Positions 11,801-25,500 of a stretch of 64,000 bases of DNA are shown in pieces. The stretch's first letter is position 1. Every line of letters begins with the position of its first letter. The translations under genes were made by a program, and so were the position numbers. The notes below the pieces were generated by a model that worked only from the letters and a program-made list of their open reading frames with translations, searched no databases and was not told where the DNA came from. Source of the DNA: Zingiber officinale (Eukaryota; Streptophyta; Magnoliopsida; Zingiberales; Zingiberaceae); assembly GCF_018446385.1 (NCBI RefSeq), contig NC_055996.1:15735317-15799316 (forward strand), written 5' to 3'.

Positions 11801-14800
11801 GGATATTCTTCTGTGAGTTTCATTCTATGTGAGATTGTTGTTCTTATGTTGGATCAAGTGGTATCAAAGCTATATTGATTCAGTTCCTTCATGCCTTCCC
11901 ATCGATCACTTATTGCACCCCTTCGCCGACCTTCCCTTTCAATTGACCCCAATTGCAGGAAACCAACACTATTCCTCACATACAACACACATCAACCCTC
12001 CCTCTATTTTTTGGTATCTTCCTTTGCCAAAAACTTATCTCGCCACCCTATAGTTTTGCAACGCCCTTCTACTAGTGGTCTAACCGACCTCCTTCGACGT
12101 TTGCCTTGAGTTCTTTGGTCTACTTTTTCTTGAATGTGTATACCCATCATTGCCTCCTTGCAATTGCAAAGAGGGACCTAGTTGCCCTTCACTAAGGAGT
12201 GGCATCGTGTGCACAACCTCTAATTGTGTGTTTGCTTCTTTGGATAACCATTTACATTATCCATATGTGGAAGTGATGCTAAATAGATATTCTGTTTCGA
12301 GTCTTTGATTTAAAAGAGCTTATTTTTGCAATTCTCTTTTGGAGGATAAATATTTAAGGGGAATTCCTAGTTAATAAGAGTGTAGAGAAGTTTTGGTATA
12401 TGTTTAATCTAATTGATTTTTTTGTGTGATTTGGTTTATTTCCTATTTTGATTAAGCCCTTCTAGGTATGATTGTGTTGGATGACATGGTCAAAACATAT
12501 TGTTCCATCCAATTTGATTGCACAGTTAATTTCTCTTATGCCTCCTGTGTCACGTCAATAGGTACAGTGTCATGTTGACTCTCAGCACGCTGATATGTGT
12601 CAATATGAATTCCAGTTCTGTCGTTATTTTATTTAGTTTGTTTCTCTAAAATTCTAATTTAATTGATTATCTAATTTTATAGTTTTTATTTTTTAAGTAA
12701 AATAAGGTAAGTGGAAGAACATTAGAAGGTAACTAGAATGTTCAACAAATTATTGATTATGACTTAGAGGTGCACAGTATAATTCTCTTGTACTGGCTTG
12801 AGAGACCAAAAGCGGAAAGTAAACAAAATAACTCAAAGATGTCCATTTGAAATTTGACAAATCAATTAAAGTTTTTATTGGTTCGTGCCCACTCAATAGT
12901 TATTTAGAGCAAAGCTTGTTAACTTAGTGATTGACTTTCTTATTTGCCTTTTTCTCCCACCCTGGGATTCCTACTGAGTAATGGTTATTATAATGAATTT
13001 AGTGATAAAATAGATTATTTCATGACAATTACTTTAGGAGGCTTTCTTGTCTAATTATTTTACCAGTATAAAGAGAGAAAAATGATTCTAATATACATTT
13101 ATTTACTTATCAACTTACTTAAATATTAGCTTAATTTCTAAATTAGGTAATTTGACAACTTATTAGGGCTCATTTGAGCCTTTGTCTAGGTATGCGTACT
13201 TTGTCAAATTTGATGTCGATATTCTTATCCTCTGAGTTATCATTTTTCTCACTCCATGACTTGCCTTATTGTTGTTGCACATTCTCTTCCCTTATAAAGG
13301 AAGCTGTATGGGCATGGGAGGCCATCTCATCATATTAAATTCACTCATTTCCCAAACAAAATCTTTGTAGAGAATCTTCTGACTAGAAGAGAGTATCATT
13401 TTACCTGTCATGACACCTTGTTGAGAGAAAAAATAATATATGTTTCTCTTTTCATTTGTGAAAATTACATCACATATAAGCAACGCACCATTCATATGTG
13501 TAACTCAATGCCCCATGTGGTATTAACATATACCACGTATAAATGTTTTCTAATAATGTTTTCCAATTGTAGTTTTTTTCTGTGCATATGTGTAACTAAA
13601 TGTCCCATGTGGTATTAACATATACCACGTATAACTGTTTTCTAATAATGTTTTCCAATTGTAGTTTTTTTCTGTGCATATGTGTAACTAAATGTCCCAT
13701 GTGGTATTAACATATACCACGTATAACTGTTTTCTAATAATGTTTTCCAATCAAAGATTTTTTTCTGTGTTTTTAGGTTATTGCTTTTATTGACATTGGT
13801 TGGTTACTGTGAATTTGCTGCAGCATCTGCTGTGGATCCTTTGTATCTCAAATACTTCAGCTTCAGTGGTCGAGTTATTGCATTAGCATTGATGCACAAA
13901 GTACAAGTTGGCATTGTATTTGATCGTACATTTTTCTTGCAACTAGCTGGAAGATCTATTACTCTGGAGGATGTGCGCGATGCAGATCCAGACTTGTACA
14001 GGAGTTGGAAACAAATTCTCGAGATGGATGGAGCCCTTCTTGATTCAGATGGGTTAGGACTAACATTCGTGAGAGACATAGAAATGCTGGGCTCAATGGA
14101 AACAGTTGAGCTCTGCCCTGGTGGAAAGGATATTATTGTACATAGTAGGAACAGAGAGGAGTACATTAATCTCCTTATTAAGCATCGCTTTGTTACATCA
14201 ATCTCTGAACAGATTACTCATTTCGCTGAAGGTTTTGGTGATATTCTTTCTAACCCAAAGAACCAGCAATTTTTCTTCAACGGTCTGGACCTAGAAGATT
14301 TTGATCTAATGATAGGTGGTGACAATAGTGTCATCAATGTAAAGGAATGGAGAGAGCATACCGAATACAATGGTTACAAGTCAAAAGATCGTAACATCAT
14401 TTGGTTTTGGAAGGTAATGCATTTGATTTTGACGCAGCTCATGGTTATTTAGATTTAGGCATTAATTCTTCATATGTTACTTATTTGTCCTCTTCGATGT
14501 AATCACATCTTCTATAGTGTGTTTACTTAAAGTGATTTTGCATAATTTAATTAAAGTGATTTTTGTGATTTTTTTCAATGATTTTAATAGGAGGTGATTT
14601 AAATGGGCATGTCAGTGAAAAATTAGGAATATGAGAGGGTACATGGATTAGTTATGGGTTTGTAAGGAGAAATAAGGGAAACTATATTAGATTTTGGATA
14701 CCATATGACCTTATATTAGCTAATATGTTCTTTTAAGAAAAGAGAAGAACACTTAATTACGTTCAAAAGTGAAAATAATAAATTACAAATTGACTTTCTT

Positions 14801-17570
14801 ATGGTTAGGAAGAAGGATAGAAAAATTTGTAAAAATTACAAGGCCATCCTTGGAGAAAGTTTAACTACCCAACATAGGTTAGTAGTGTTGGATATACGTT
14901 TCAAATATAGTATCAATAGAAAGAAAATATATACGACTCATAAAATTAAGTGATGGAAGTTAAAGGATGAGAAGCAAAATATGTTTAAGGAGAAAGTAGG
15001 AGTACAAACATTAGGTGAAATATACGGTGACTTTAATATGACATGGGATAAGATAGTAACAAAGTTGAAAATAGTAGTGTACTCGATGAATCAAATGGAC
15101 ATACACCACTAAGTAAGGAATTTTGGTGGCGGAATGAGAAAGTACAAGAGAAAGTGAAGGAAAAATGAATAGCTTATAAGGAATTATATATTTGTAAGAA
15201 TGAGGAAAACTTAAAAAAATATACAATAGCAAGAAAGAAATTAAGAGAGTAATGAATGAAGCAAAAAATGAAATTTTTGAACGATTATATAAAAAATTAG
15301 ATACAAAAGAAGGGGAAAAAACATTTATAGAATAACTAAAATGAGAGAAAGGAAGACAAGAAATCTTATCCAAATAATATGTATTAAAGATGAATGTAAT
15401 AGGGTACTAGTAAATGATGAAAAAATAAAAGAGCAGTGGAAAAGGTATTTTCATCAACTTTTTAATGAAGGTTTAGGTGACCAATTTAACTTAGGTAATT
15501 TAAATAGGTCAAATGAGCATAGAAATTTAAATTTTTATTGTAGTATTCAAACTTTAGAAGTAGAACAAGCTTTAAATAGGATGCATAATGGAAAAGTTGT
15601 TGAACCAGATAATATTCCGATAGAGATATGAAAATGCCTAGGGAAATAAGGTATTGAATCACTTACAAAATTATTTAATATGATATTGACAGCGAAAAAA
15701 AAATACTTGATAAGTACTCTAGTTTCCTTATATAAAAATAAGAGAGATGTACAAAATTATATAAACTATAGAGGCATTAAACTAATGAGTCATACCAAGA
15801 AATTTTGTGAAAAAATAATAGAAAAAAGATTAAGGAGACTATGATGACCGAAAATTAATTTGGGTTAATGCTTATAAGGTCGACAATAGAAGTTATGCAT
15901 CTTCTTAGACAATTAATTGAAAAATATAGCAAAAACAAGATCTACACATGATATTCATTGACTTAGAAAAAACTTATGATAGAGTAAGATCTAGACATTA
16001 TATGGAGAATTCTAGAAAAAGGAGGTGTTAGCGTAACATATATTAAACTAATTAATGATATGAACGAGGATGTAATGATTAGAGTAAAGACTTCAGACGG
16101 AGTAATTGAAGTATTTCAATAAAGTTAGAGTTACATCAAGGATCAACTCTAAGTCCCTATTTTTTCACACTAATTATGGACGAACTGCACACATTAAACA
16201 CACATTACCGTGGTGCATGTCATTTGCAGATGATATTATTTTGGTAGATGAAACACGTGAAGGAGTAAATGTTAAACTAAAATCTTGGCTGGAAACAATA
16301 GAAGGGAAAAGTTTTAGACTTAGTAAAATAAAATAGAATATATAGAATTTAAGTTTAGCAATATTAGACATAATGAGATAATTGTTAAGCTAGGAGATGA
16401 TGAGTTGCTCGGAACATAGAGCTTTAGAAATTTAGGATCATTTTACAAAACGATGGAGAGATTGAGAGAGATGTCTTACATAAAATACAAGCAAGATGGT
16501 GAAAATAGAGGAGAGCGTCGAGTGTTTTATGTGACAATAAAGTACCTCTAAAACTTGTTTTGCAAAACCGCAGTTAGATCTACTATGTTATATGGAGTTG
16601 AATGTTGGACTATGACTCGAGAAGATGAGAGTTGCAGAGATGAGGATGTTAAGATGGATGTGTGGGCATATGAGGATGGACAGAATAAGAAATGAGAGTA
16701 TTAGAGAGAAAGTCAAAGTTGCATCTATTGAGAGAAAACTCCAAGAGATATGTTTAAGATGGTACGGGCATGTACCTAGACAACTAATAAATGCTTCAGT
16801 TTGACGATGTGAAATTAGGATAGACACACATATCAAACGAGGAAGAGGAAGACCAAAAAAGACTTGGTTAGCAACAATAAAGTAAGATAAAATTTATTTA
16901 AGTATAGATGATGATATAGTAGAGATAGAGTTTAATGGCGTAAAAAAATTCATATAACCGACTCCATCTAGTGGACTAAAGTTTGGTTGTTATTGATTTT
17001 TATGAATTTTTTCCTGTAAAATGAAACCTTGCTGATTTTTAGTAACCTTGCTGATTTTTAGTGACTAGTTTCATAATCCTCAACGAGCACAAAGCTAGCA
17101 ACGGGAATGTATTGTAAGGCAAATATCAAATATGCTGATGCTGAACCATTCAATTTTTTTTTTCTTTTAGCTACCCTTCATAAGTGAATGCTATTTTCAA
17201 TGTTTTTATTCAATGGCCTAGAGATTTGTTTAATTCCTCAATATATCTCTGACTATGTTGAAGAAAGATTTGAGATAAGAAATTTGACTATTGTTTTGAC
17301 TTGCAGATTGTTGAGGGCATGTCTGAAGAGCAAAGAAGAGTGCTTATCTTTTTCTGGACATCCATCAGATACTTGCCTGTGGATGGATTCCGCGGCTTGC
17401 CTTCCAAATTGTTCATATTCAAATCATCAGACTCCCAAGAGTCCCTACCAACTTCACATACATGCTTTTATCGTCTTTGCCTGCCTGTATATCGAACAAA
17501 AACCATCATGCATGAGAGGCTTCAGCTAATCACTCAAGAACATCTTAGCTGCAGTTTCGGTAATGCTTAG
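8877..17570 (+). CDS. UPL5: HECT-type E3 ubiquitin-protein ligase, UPL5-like
   Basis: Transfers ubiquitin to substrates through a HECT cysteine thioester. Coding exons: 8877-10689, 13824-14413, 17307-17570; the phases join cleanly ([14 protein letters not shown] and FWK-IVEGMS). The product is about 888 aa, close to the ~870 aa of Arabidopsis UPL5. A ubiquitin-like domain occupies residues ~95-172 (EIQFFVRLL...[14 protein letters not shown]), and the HECT domain covers the last ~350 residues. The catalytic cysteine is in [14 protein letters not shown], about residue 854. The open frame continues upstream to an ATG at 8643, but that overlaps promoter-like site II motifs; [10 protein letters not shown] at 8877 fits the family length better. 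Intron 1 (3.1 kb) holds a 92-bp tandem repeat next to its acceptor and a retroelement trace. Intron 2 (2.9 kb) holds a LINE in the same orientation. Three-exon structure and motifs make the call firm. Confidence 0.93.
11862..11874 (+). other. Met-tRNA primer-binding-site-like motif in UPL5 intron 1
   Basis: AAGTGGTATCAAAGCT differs by one base from the usual plant Copia primer-binding site TGGTATCAGAGC. It suggests a very old Copia trace in the intron between roughly 11.3 and 12.7 kb. No LTR pair or protein motif was found, so the element itself is not claimed. Confidence 0.3.
13493..13768 (+). repeat. Three tandem copies of a 92-bp unit
   Basis: Units begin at 13493, 13585 and 13677 (each CATATGTGTAACT). 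They are nearly identical, and the third diverges at its end. Each unit carries the inverted repeat GTGGTAT...ATACCAC and a pyrimidine-rich run after 'TTGTAG'. The array ends about 55 bp before the acceptor of UPL5 exon 2. Confidence 0.9.
14587..16996 (+). mobile_element. Decayed L1-type LINE inside UPL5 intron 2
   Basis: Read on the plus strand, pieces of a plant L1-type LINE occur in order: the end of the endonuclease domain (GGDLNGHV-like at ~14594, ILDFW-like at ~14690), a reverse transcriptase with the catalytic FADDIIL at ~16220, LYGVECWTM at ~16590, and the C-terminal RMLRWMCGH and [11 protein letters not shown] motifs at ~16650-16865. The 3' end, GGTTGTTATTG near 16990, resembles the TTG-rich tails of this LINE group. 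Many stops and frame changes lie between the pieces and the 5' part is missing, so it is dead and old. It lies in the sense orientation of the host gene and makes up most of the intron. Confidence 0.85.
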
Positions 17571-18660
17571 GCAAAAGATGTGGAACTTGGGTCTGCACAG
17601 AAGTGTTCATGTCAAAATTATGCCGACGATGGGATGTAAAAAACCTGCACTCTAGTCGGTTATCTATGTAGGCACAAGGATTTCTCTCTAATTTTCCTTA
17701 TTGGGTGGAGCAGTAAATAGGGGGATAGAAAGTTGTCCTGTAGGAAATCCTTTTAACTTGGCATTATAAATACTCACCTTTTTGTTTTACCTTCTCATTT
17801 CTTAATTCTGGTCTCTTGTACATAGAATAAGAACCAAAGTGGAGTGAGGATTTGATGTTTCTCATTTAATCCACTGAATTTTCTCACTTTAGGTAGATGT
17901 GGTGTGTTACTACTGGCTTGTGCCAATGGTTCCATGATCTAATCTATCTGTGCTTGGGAACCCTAATCCCTTTTGTTTTTTTTGTAGCTACGCAAGGAAT
18001 GCTTTCTTTGTAAATATTTGTAAATGTATGTAATATCCAGTTTCAACTGCATCTTTTCCAATCTTGCAATTTTCTTCTTGCCTTTCCCTTTTTTTTTCTT
18101 AATTTGTGTAGTGTTTGCATAAACTTGTTGCTTGAGGTGTGATGATTTTTGTTATCATGTACAGAAATTGCTGAAAGTATTCACAGGATTATAAGATGCA
18201 TTATTTTTTTTATATTTGTCTTTCGGAGTGATGTGATGGTTAAAATATGAGGTGTTGCGTCCGATTATATTTTAATTTTGTTTTATCCTTACTTTTACTG
18301 AGGCTTATTTTGAAAATAACAGAAAATGGATAGAGCTAAGTGAAAAAGGTATTTAGTCCAGAGTTCAGACCAGCACGAATTTTAAAGATTTTTTTTTTTT
18401 GTCTCCGACTATTTCTGGTAATTTTTTCTAGATCCCGACAGGAAAAAATATAATTTGTAACTCCACGAAAGTATGTGGGGTTTTCTGCAAGTTTTGATCA
18501 TCCCTAACAAGGAACGGATCCGTCGCTGGATTTTCGGACGAAATAGAAAGGCTGAAAAGAACGGCGAGCGACCGCATCGATCGAGCGAGAGGGGATTCGA
18601 CTCTCCCTTTACCAGAAGCGGCGAAAACCTCGCTGCAGTTACCGGATGGGAAGAGGGATC

Positions 18661-18667
18661 TATAAAA
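18661..18667 (+). promoter_or_regulatory. TATA box of TOP1
   Basis: TATAAAA, followed by a GAGAGAGAGA run, places the transcription start near 18690. The 5' leader is split by an intron (18919-19483). Confidence 0.6.
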
Positions 18668-18729
18668 GCTGAGCGAGAGAGAGAGAGATAGAGGGAGGGA
18701 GGAACGCCAAGCTGAGGCATTACTCGACA

Positions 18730-18738
18730 AAACCCTAA
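18730..18738 (+). promoter_or_regulatory. Telo-box (AAACCCTAA) in the TOP1 leader
   Basis: AAACCCTAA lies about 70 bp after the TATA box. Telo-boxes near the start of transcription are common in plant genes active in dividing cells (replication, translation), which fits a topoisomerase. Confidence 0.5.
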
Positions 18739-19522
18739 TCGCCTTCCAGCTCAATACTTGTTCGACCAGGAGCTGACGCCCGCTGCAGTAATCGTTTCTC
18801 GGACCCTCCGCCCCCTTCCTCTTGTCAGCAGGCGTCCCAGGCTGTGCTCTGAAATATACCTGTTCGCTCCGCCAAAAGATCGCAATTCGCTCGGCTTCTC
18901 TTGGCCTCTGCTCGATCGGTACGCTAAAAGATTGTTTTTTCATTGAATCGCTGAAGTTGGGTTGTTTCCCTTCCTTTTGTTAATGTGTTGCTCATTGGTG
19001 AAAGTTGTTATGGTTCGGGATTTACGAGCGTTGAATTTCCTTGCTGATTTTTTTTTATTCATCTTTTCCATTATGACGTGATGTGTTAGTCGAATTGGTT
19101 GTTGTAGATGCCACTGGTGGTCTCTGTTTTTCATGTTGTCGAAAATGCTTATCTTACGCCCCAACCATCTAGCTGATCAGGATTCATTATAGACCATTCT
19201 AACGGATTGATAATTGTCGCACATGTCGTTGGTAGCTTTTGGGATGTACATTAAAAGACCATATCATCTCATTCAGCTTGCTGATTCTTTCAAACTGACG
19301 TGATTTCAACTGGCAAAGTGTAGGTCGAGGCACCAATGTGACCCAAACCTATGTAACGAGTAGCAAGGATATTTTAACCAACCACAAGCTATTGCACTAT
19401 TTTCATCATTTATTGGTTGACTGTTGACATGGTTTTTTTTTCCCATCTGATGTTTAAACTTCTAAATATTTTGTATATTTCAGGTTGAACCTGGTCTATT
19501 TGATCAAACTAAGATACAACAG

Positions 19523-22500
19523 ATGTCAGTTCATGGTTGTATCGATCAAGTTATGAACGACAGTGAAGAAGATGATGAGGCACCTCTTGTCTTTAGGAGG
19601 CCAAACTCTTCGTCAAAGCAAGGCCACTCAACCTCTGCTTTGAAGAAGACAAATCCTCAAAAGGATTCTAGCTGTAATCTTGTTTCTCACCAAATTGCTC
19701 AAAATGGTAGTATCTCACATTCGCAAAATATTATATCACTCCCTGAGACATCTAGAGAGAAGCCTACTGCAACAAGCTCAAATGTAGGATCTTTGCTACC
19801 TGTCCAGTCAATTAATTCTTCTCACCATAAATTAACAACAAATAATATGAGGCCAAAACATGAGGATGAACTATCTGTTTCAGATGATGACAAACCATTG
19901 AGTCATAGACTTAATTCAGCTTCTACAATAGTTCAGAGAAAGAGTTTCATGGACTCAGAAAAAGCACATACACATTCTTCAGTTCATAAATTTGAAGGTA
20001 GAAGCACTGAAAAGATGGATTTGGACGATCCAATTATAAAGCATGAGAACTTTGATGATGATAAACCATTGAGTTTCAAATATTCTACTTCAGGAGCAGT
20101 CAATAGAAGTGCCTCATCACATGCAGCAAAGGCTCCCCAAAGTCAAAAGCCTTCTTTACCTCACTCCATGAAGCCGACTTCCAATAATGAAGAAACTGAT
20201 GATTCAGAAGATGAAAAACCACTTCTTTCAAGGTTTCAGTCCAAGGATGTAAATGGTTCTGGCAAGAAGGACACAATTATAAAGCATGAGAACTTTGACG
20301 ATGATAAACCATTGAGTTTCAAAAATTCTACTTCAGGAGCAGTCAATAGAAGTGCCTCATCACATGCAGCAAAGGCTCCCCAAAGTCAAAAGCCTTCTTT
20401 ACCTCACTCCATGAAGCCGACTTCCAATAATGAAGAAACTGATGATTCAGAAGATGAAAAACCACTTCTTTCAAGGTTTCAGTACAAGGCTGTAAATGGT
20501 TCTGGCAAGAAGGACACAATTATAAAGCATGAGAACTTTGATGACGATAAACCATTGAGTTTCAAACATTCTACTTCAGGAGCAGTCAATAGAAGTGCCT
20601 CATCACATGCAGCAAAGGCTCCCCAAAGTCAAAAGCCTTCTTTACCTCACTCCATGAAGCCGACTTCCAATAATGAAGAAACTGATGATTCAGAAGATGA
20701 AAAACCACTTCTTTCAAGGTTTCAGTCCAAGGCTGTAAATGGTTCTGGCAAGAAGGGCACAAATAGTGAGACAAGTGCTCCCAGAGTTGGAGAAAAACGA
20801 CCTCATAGCGACACCAATCCTACTGAATCTTCATCAATTAAGAAAGCAAAACTTTCAGGAACCTCTGTGTCTGTGAAAGATAAACAGCAAGTGTCTATAA
20901 AGAAAGAAAGTAAGGAAGATGATAACAATGATCACATACCAATTGCACAACGAATTAAGTCACCGTCTTCTAACTGCGGATCGATCAGCAAAAATATATT
21001 ACACAAAACTACTAGCTCATCATTTAAGAAAAGTAATCTTAAAATGAATAAAAAGAAGGATTCCAATTCCTCAAAGTCATTGAAGACACCTCCTGGATCT
21101 GGTGGGGGACAGAAATGGACTACCCTGGTGCACAACGGTGTTATATTTCCTCCTCCATACAAGCCTCATGGGATCAAAATGCTTTACAAGGGACAACCAG
21201 TCAATTTGACTCCTGAACAAGAAGAGGTTAGCTTTAAAGATGTTCATTACTTCTTTTCTTATTATTATGATATTGTTTCTCTTGTATTCCTTGACTTCAT
21301 GCAGCAGTTGCATTCCTCTGTTTCTTCAAAAGAATAATATTTAGTTGTGAACTCTTTAACTTTTGAAAATTTCTGACTCCAGGTTGCAACAATGTTTGCT
21401 GTCATGAAAGACACAGATTATGCTCAGAAAAAACAATTTATTGAAAATTTTATGCATGATTGGCGATTAATACTTGGCAAAAATCACATCATTAAGAAGT
21501 TTGAGGACTGTGACTTTACTCCTATATATGAATGGCATCTGGAGGAGAAGGAGAAGAAGAAGCAGATGACTGCAGAGGTAATTTATGCTCCATACATCCA
21601 GGAAGATGCTAACAGTTATTTATATGAAATAGTTACTTGTCATAATGTGTTCTCCATTTTGACTCTGGTGTTATGTGATGTCGACAATAGGTTTTTGCTA
21701 TTTCTTCAGTTTCATACCTTTTAATATTGTTCATAAAGCTTTCTGCAACTAGTGCTAGTACAACTTCTATTTATGAAAGCTATGTCAAACCATTTATGCC
21801 CTTGAACTTTCCAATGCAGGGATAGTTAAAAATGATAGTAAAATTACATTTATGTCAGGAGTAGGAGTTACTGACATTGTGATTAATGGTTACTTACCAT
21901 CTTGGTTTATTTTATGATTAGAAATTATTTTGGAATAAATTGCGATATTTTTTTTTTATAGTTTATGAAAAGTATATTTTGGGTCCAACAATCTCAGTGG
22001 TCACTAGAGTATACTTGCCCACTTGTTTGCTTTCTCTTATTTCCAATATGCAGCATATTTTTACTAGAATTAGGAATCACCATGTACCCATGCTGCTTTT
22101 GTAGGAAAAGAAGATTATGAAGGAAGAAAAATTGAAGCAAGAAGAGAAGTATATGTGGGCAATTGTCGATGGTGTGAAAGAGAAGGTTTATCCTAATGCT
22201 AAATTTACTATTTCTTTTATTATATTTAGGATATGGAGCTATGAGGTAACTTGCTTTATGCTGCATTTTGGTGCAACTGAATTGATAATAAAAATATGAA
22301 CATGATTTAAGCTAATGATTTTAGTGTTTGAATTAAGATATTTGAGGATCTGGAGCTACATTTATGAACATGAATCTATATGTTCTTTTGGGGTGACATG
22401 TAGTTATTCTGTTTGTGTTCTGTGCAGCATGTAACTTCCCATTTAACACATGATTAGTACTTTATTAAGAACTTTTAAGTCATTGACTCGTTCTGACTGG

Positions 22501-25500
22501 CAGCCACAACAACAATGAGCCATGAAACCCTTATAGATTTTCAATTTAGTTTTTCAATGGCTGTGAGGACCTATTGCAACTTTAACTTTTTCCCCCCATT
22601 TTTCATCTGGGCTTGGAACCAAACTGGTAGTTTTCAACGTGATGAAATTCTCTAAGTTGATATTCTCAGGATCAAATATAGTGGCAAATTGTTAACTCAT
22701 ATGAACACATGGCATCTTTGTTAACATTTCAACGACTGAGGCTTCCTCCAAGTGTTTAACGTCAACATCAGTGATGCTTATCAAATCTGTATTATTTTTA
22801 TGCTGACTACTAATAAATGTGTCTGTTTTAGGTTGGGAACTTCAGAGTGGAACCACCAGGGTTATTTCGTGGCCGAGGAGAGCATCCGAAGGTCATATTT
22901 CCTTGTCATGTATCTACTTTAGTTGTTTCTGGCTGCCTGGTTTGATTTCAATTTCAAGAATCCTGTTATCTTCCACTGACTTTGTTGGTTTTCTATGATT
23001 TTAGATGGGAAAACTAAAAAACAGAATTAAGCCAAGAGATATTACAATCAATATAGGGAAAGATGCACCAATTCCGGAATGCCCAATACCTGGTGAAAGG
23101 TAATGTAGTTAACTGAGCAAAACTTGAGTGAAGAAGGAACCAAGTAGATTGAACTTGTTGGTAGTTGGTATAGCCTGTCAGAGTCAAATTACATTTATAG
23201 GGGTCATTCTTATATCACAGTTTGATTATTTCAGATGGAAAGAAGTAAAACATGATAATACTGTCACATGGTTGGCATTCTGGAATGATCCCATAAATCC
23301 AAAAGAGTTCAAGTATGTCTTTCTGGCAGCGAGTAGTTCATTAAAAGGGCAAAGTGACAAAGAGAAATATGAGAAAGCCAGGTTGTTGAAGGTAAACAGT
23401 TTCTTTCTTGAATGTGTTTTGACCTGTGTATTGTGCTTTCACTTCATAGGTAGCAAAAGCAAGTTCTTATGGTTTTCTGATAGTCCTGATTCATTAGTGA
23501 TTGCTAGATTTTTTTCACGTATATGCTGTTAGACTTAATAGTTTAGTCCTGCATTGTTTTTATTATGTTGGTTATGTTGGTTTCCTATATGTATGTGTAA
23601 ATTCATTTTTCACTTGTTGTACAATTTTATTGCTCTTAACTTAGCATTAAGCCATGTTCCATGCATTGGCGAGGAGGCTATGAATTTCATATGATGCAGT
23701 GACCTTGCCACCTTCTCATCTATTAATGTTACAAAATCTTTCTTTTATGTTCTCAAACAATCATTCTCCACTCCTAATCATGGAAATGGTGATCTCTCTC
23801 CTTAGTGATCCTGATGGCAACTACCATAATCTGTGACCTCTTATAGAAGTTTTACAGTCAAACTTATCCATTGTGTCTCCCCCAAGTCATGTCCCCTCAA
23901 CACCCCTCTCCTATCCGCCTTTGACGATTCACCTCATCTCAACCCCGCTGCCTAGTGTTGTGCATTGCTTTGAACATGTCCAGCATCATCTTTAAAGTGG
24001 TTGCCAATGCATGCAAATACTTGATGGTGTTTTGGCTCAACATGCTACTTTCCAAGATTGTGGGCATTGTATGTGGTAGCACAGCTCCTCCTAATCCTAA
24101 TTTCAGTGCTAATCCTGATTAAGAAAATCTCATCACTCTTCAACCTGCGAAACTCTTCCTCCTTTTTGCCTTCCTGTGAATCCCTCCTCATGTATCTAAA
24201 TATGAGCATCAAATCTTTTGATTTTGTGAAAGCATTGTACTTAACGGTATCTCTATGCTTCAGTGTGAGGGGAGGTTTAGTATTAATTGGTAAGTCCCAA
24301 TTGGTTATTGTGTTCAGGTATAATGTTGAAGTCCTATATCTATTGGGTGTAATTGTTCATTTTTCTATTGAATAATACAGTTTTGTTCCTCTTATATTTG
24401 TGTTGCAGGATTATATACAAAATATTCGGAGAAACTATACAAGAGATTTTAATAGTAAAGATCCAACAAAGCGGCAAATAGCAGTGGCAACCTACCTTAT
24501 TGATAAGCTGGCTCTCAGGGCAGGCAATGAAAAGGTATCAATCCTGTGACCAAGGTGTATTTTTTTATGTATTGTCGATCCTGTTAAATTGCTGGATTTT
24601 TGTCTTTTGTTTTTCTTCCATTTCCAAGTCATCTGGTTTAGTTTTGCTGCTTAATATTAGACCACACTATTTCATCTGTTTTAATTATTTCAATGCGATT
24701 AACTGAATGCTTTGCTTCTGAAGCTATTGGCAATTAACACGATTAGATTATATCCACACTGAAATGCTAGCTGTAATTCCAAAGTTAGGCATTATATACC
24801 TTTCAGGACATTTTCTTATTCTTTTCATGTATATTTTCTTGCAAGAGCAATTTATTATAATTTACATCATATTGCTAAGTGTAAGTTGTTTATCCTTTTC
24901 GTATAAATCTTTGTACAGGATGATGATGAGGCTGATACTGTTGGCTGCTGCACTTTAAAGGTGGAGAATGTCGAGTTGGTTCCTCCAAATAAGTTGAAGG
25001 TAGCATTTATTAAGGAACACATTTCTCTATTTCTCATCATATTTTACGAATGATCTTAACTTCTTGATCTCTTCAGTTTGACTTCTTAGGTAAAGATTCT
25101 ATTAGATACTTGAACACTGTGGAGGTCGAACCACATGTCTATAAAGCAATTGGTGATTTTCAAATTGGTGTGTTGGCTGCAATTTTTTTTCTCGTTCACA
25201 TTCTATCAACAGTATGTTTGAACATTTTTCATATGTTTCTTTTTATTTTTGTTAGCCAAAAAGAGCAACGGAGGTAAGAAAGATAAGGGTGATGATCTCT
25301 TTGACTTGCTGGATACAAGCAAACTAAATGCACACCTGAAGGAACTCATGCCTGGACTTACTGCAAAAGTTTTTCGTACATACAATGCTTCTATTACCCT
25401 GGATGTTATAGTAAGAAACTGATTCTCAATCCCCATCAACTCATTTATTATCTGGCTTGTTTTTATATTGTGAGTTGGTATTTTATGAAGTTTGTCTCAT

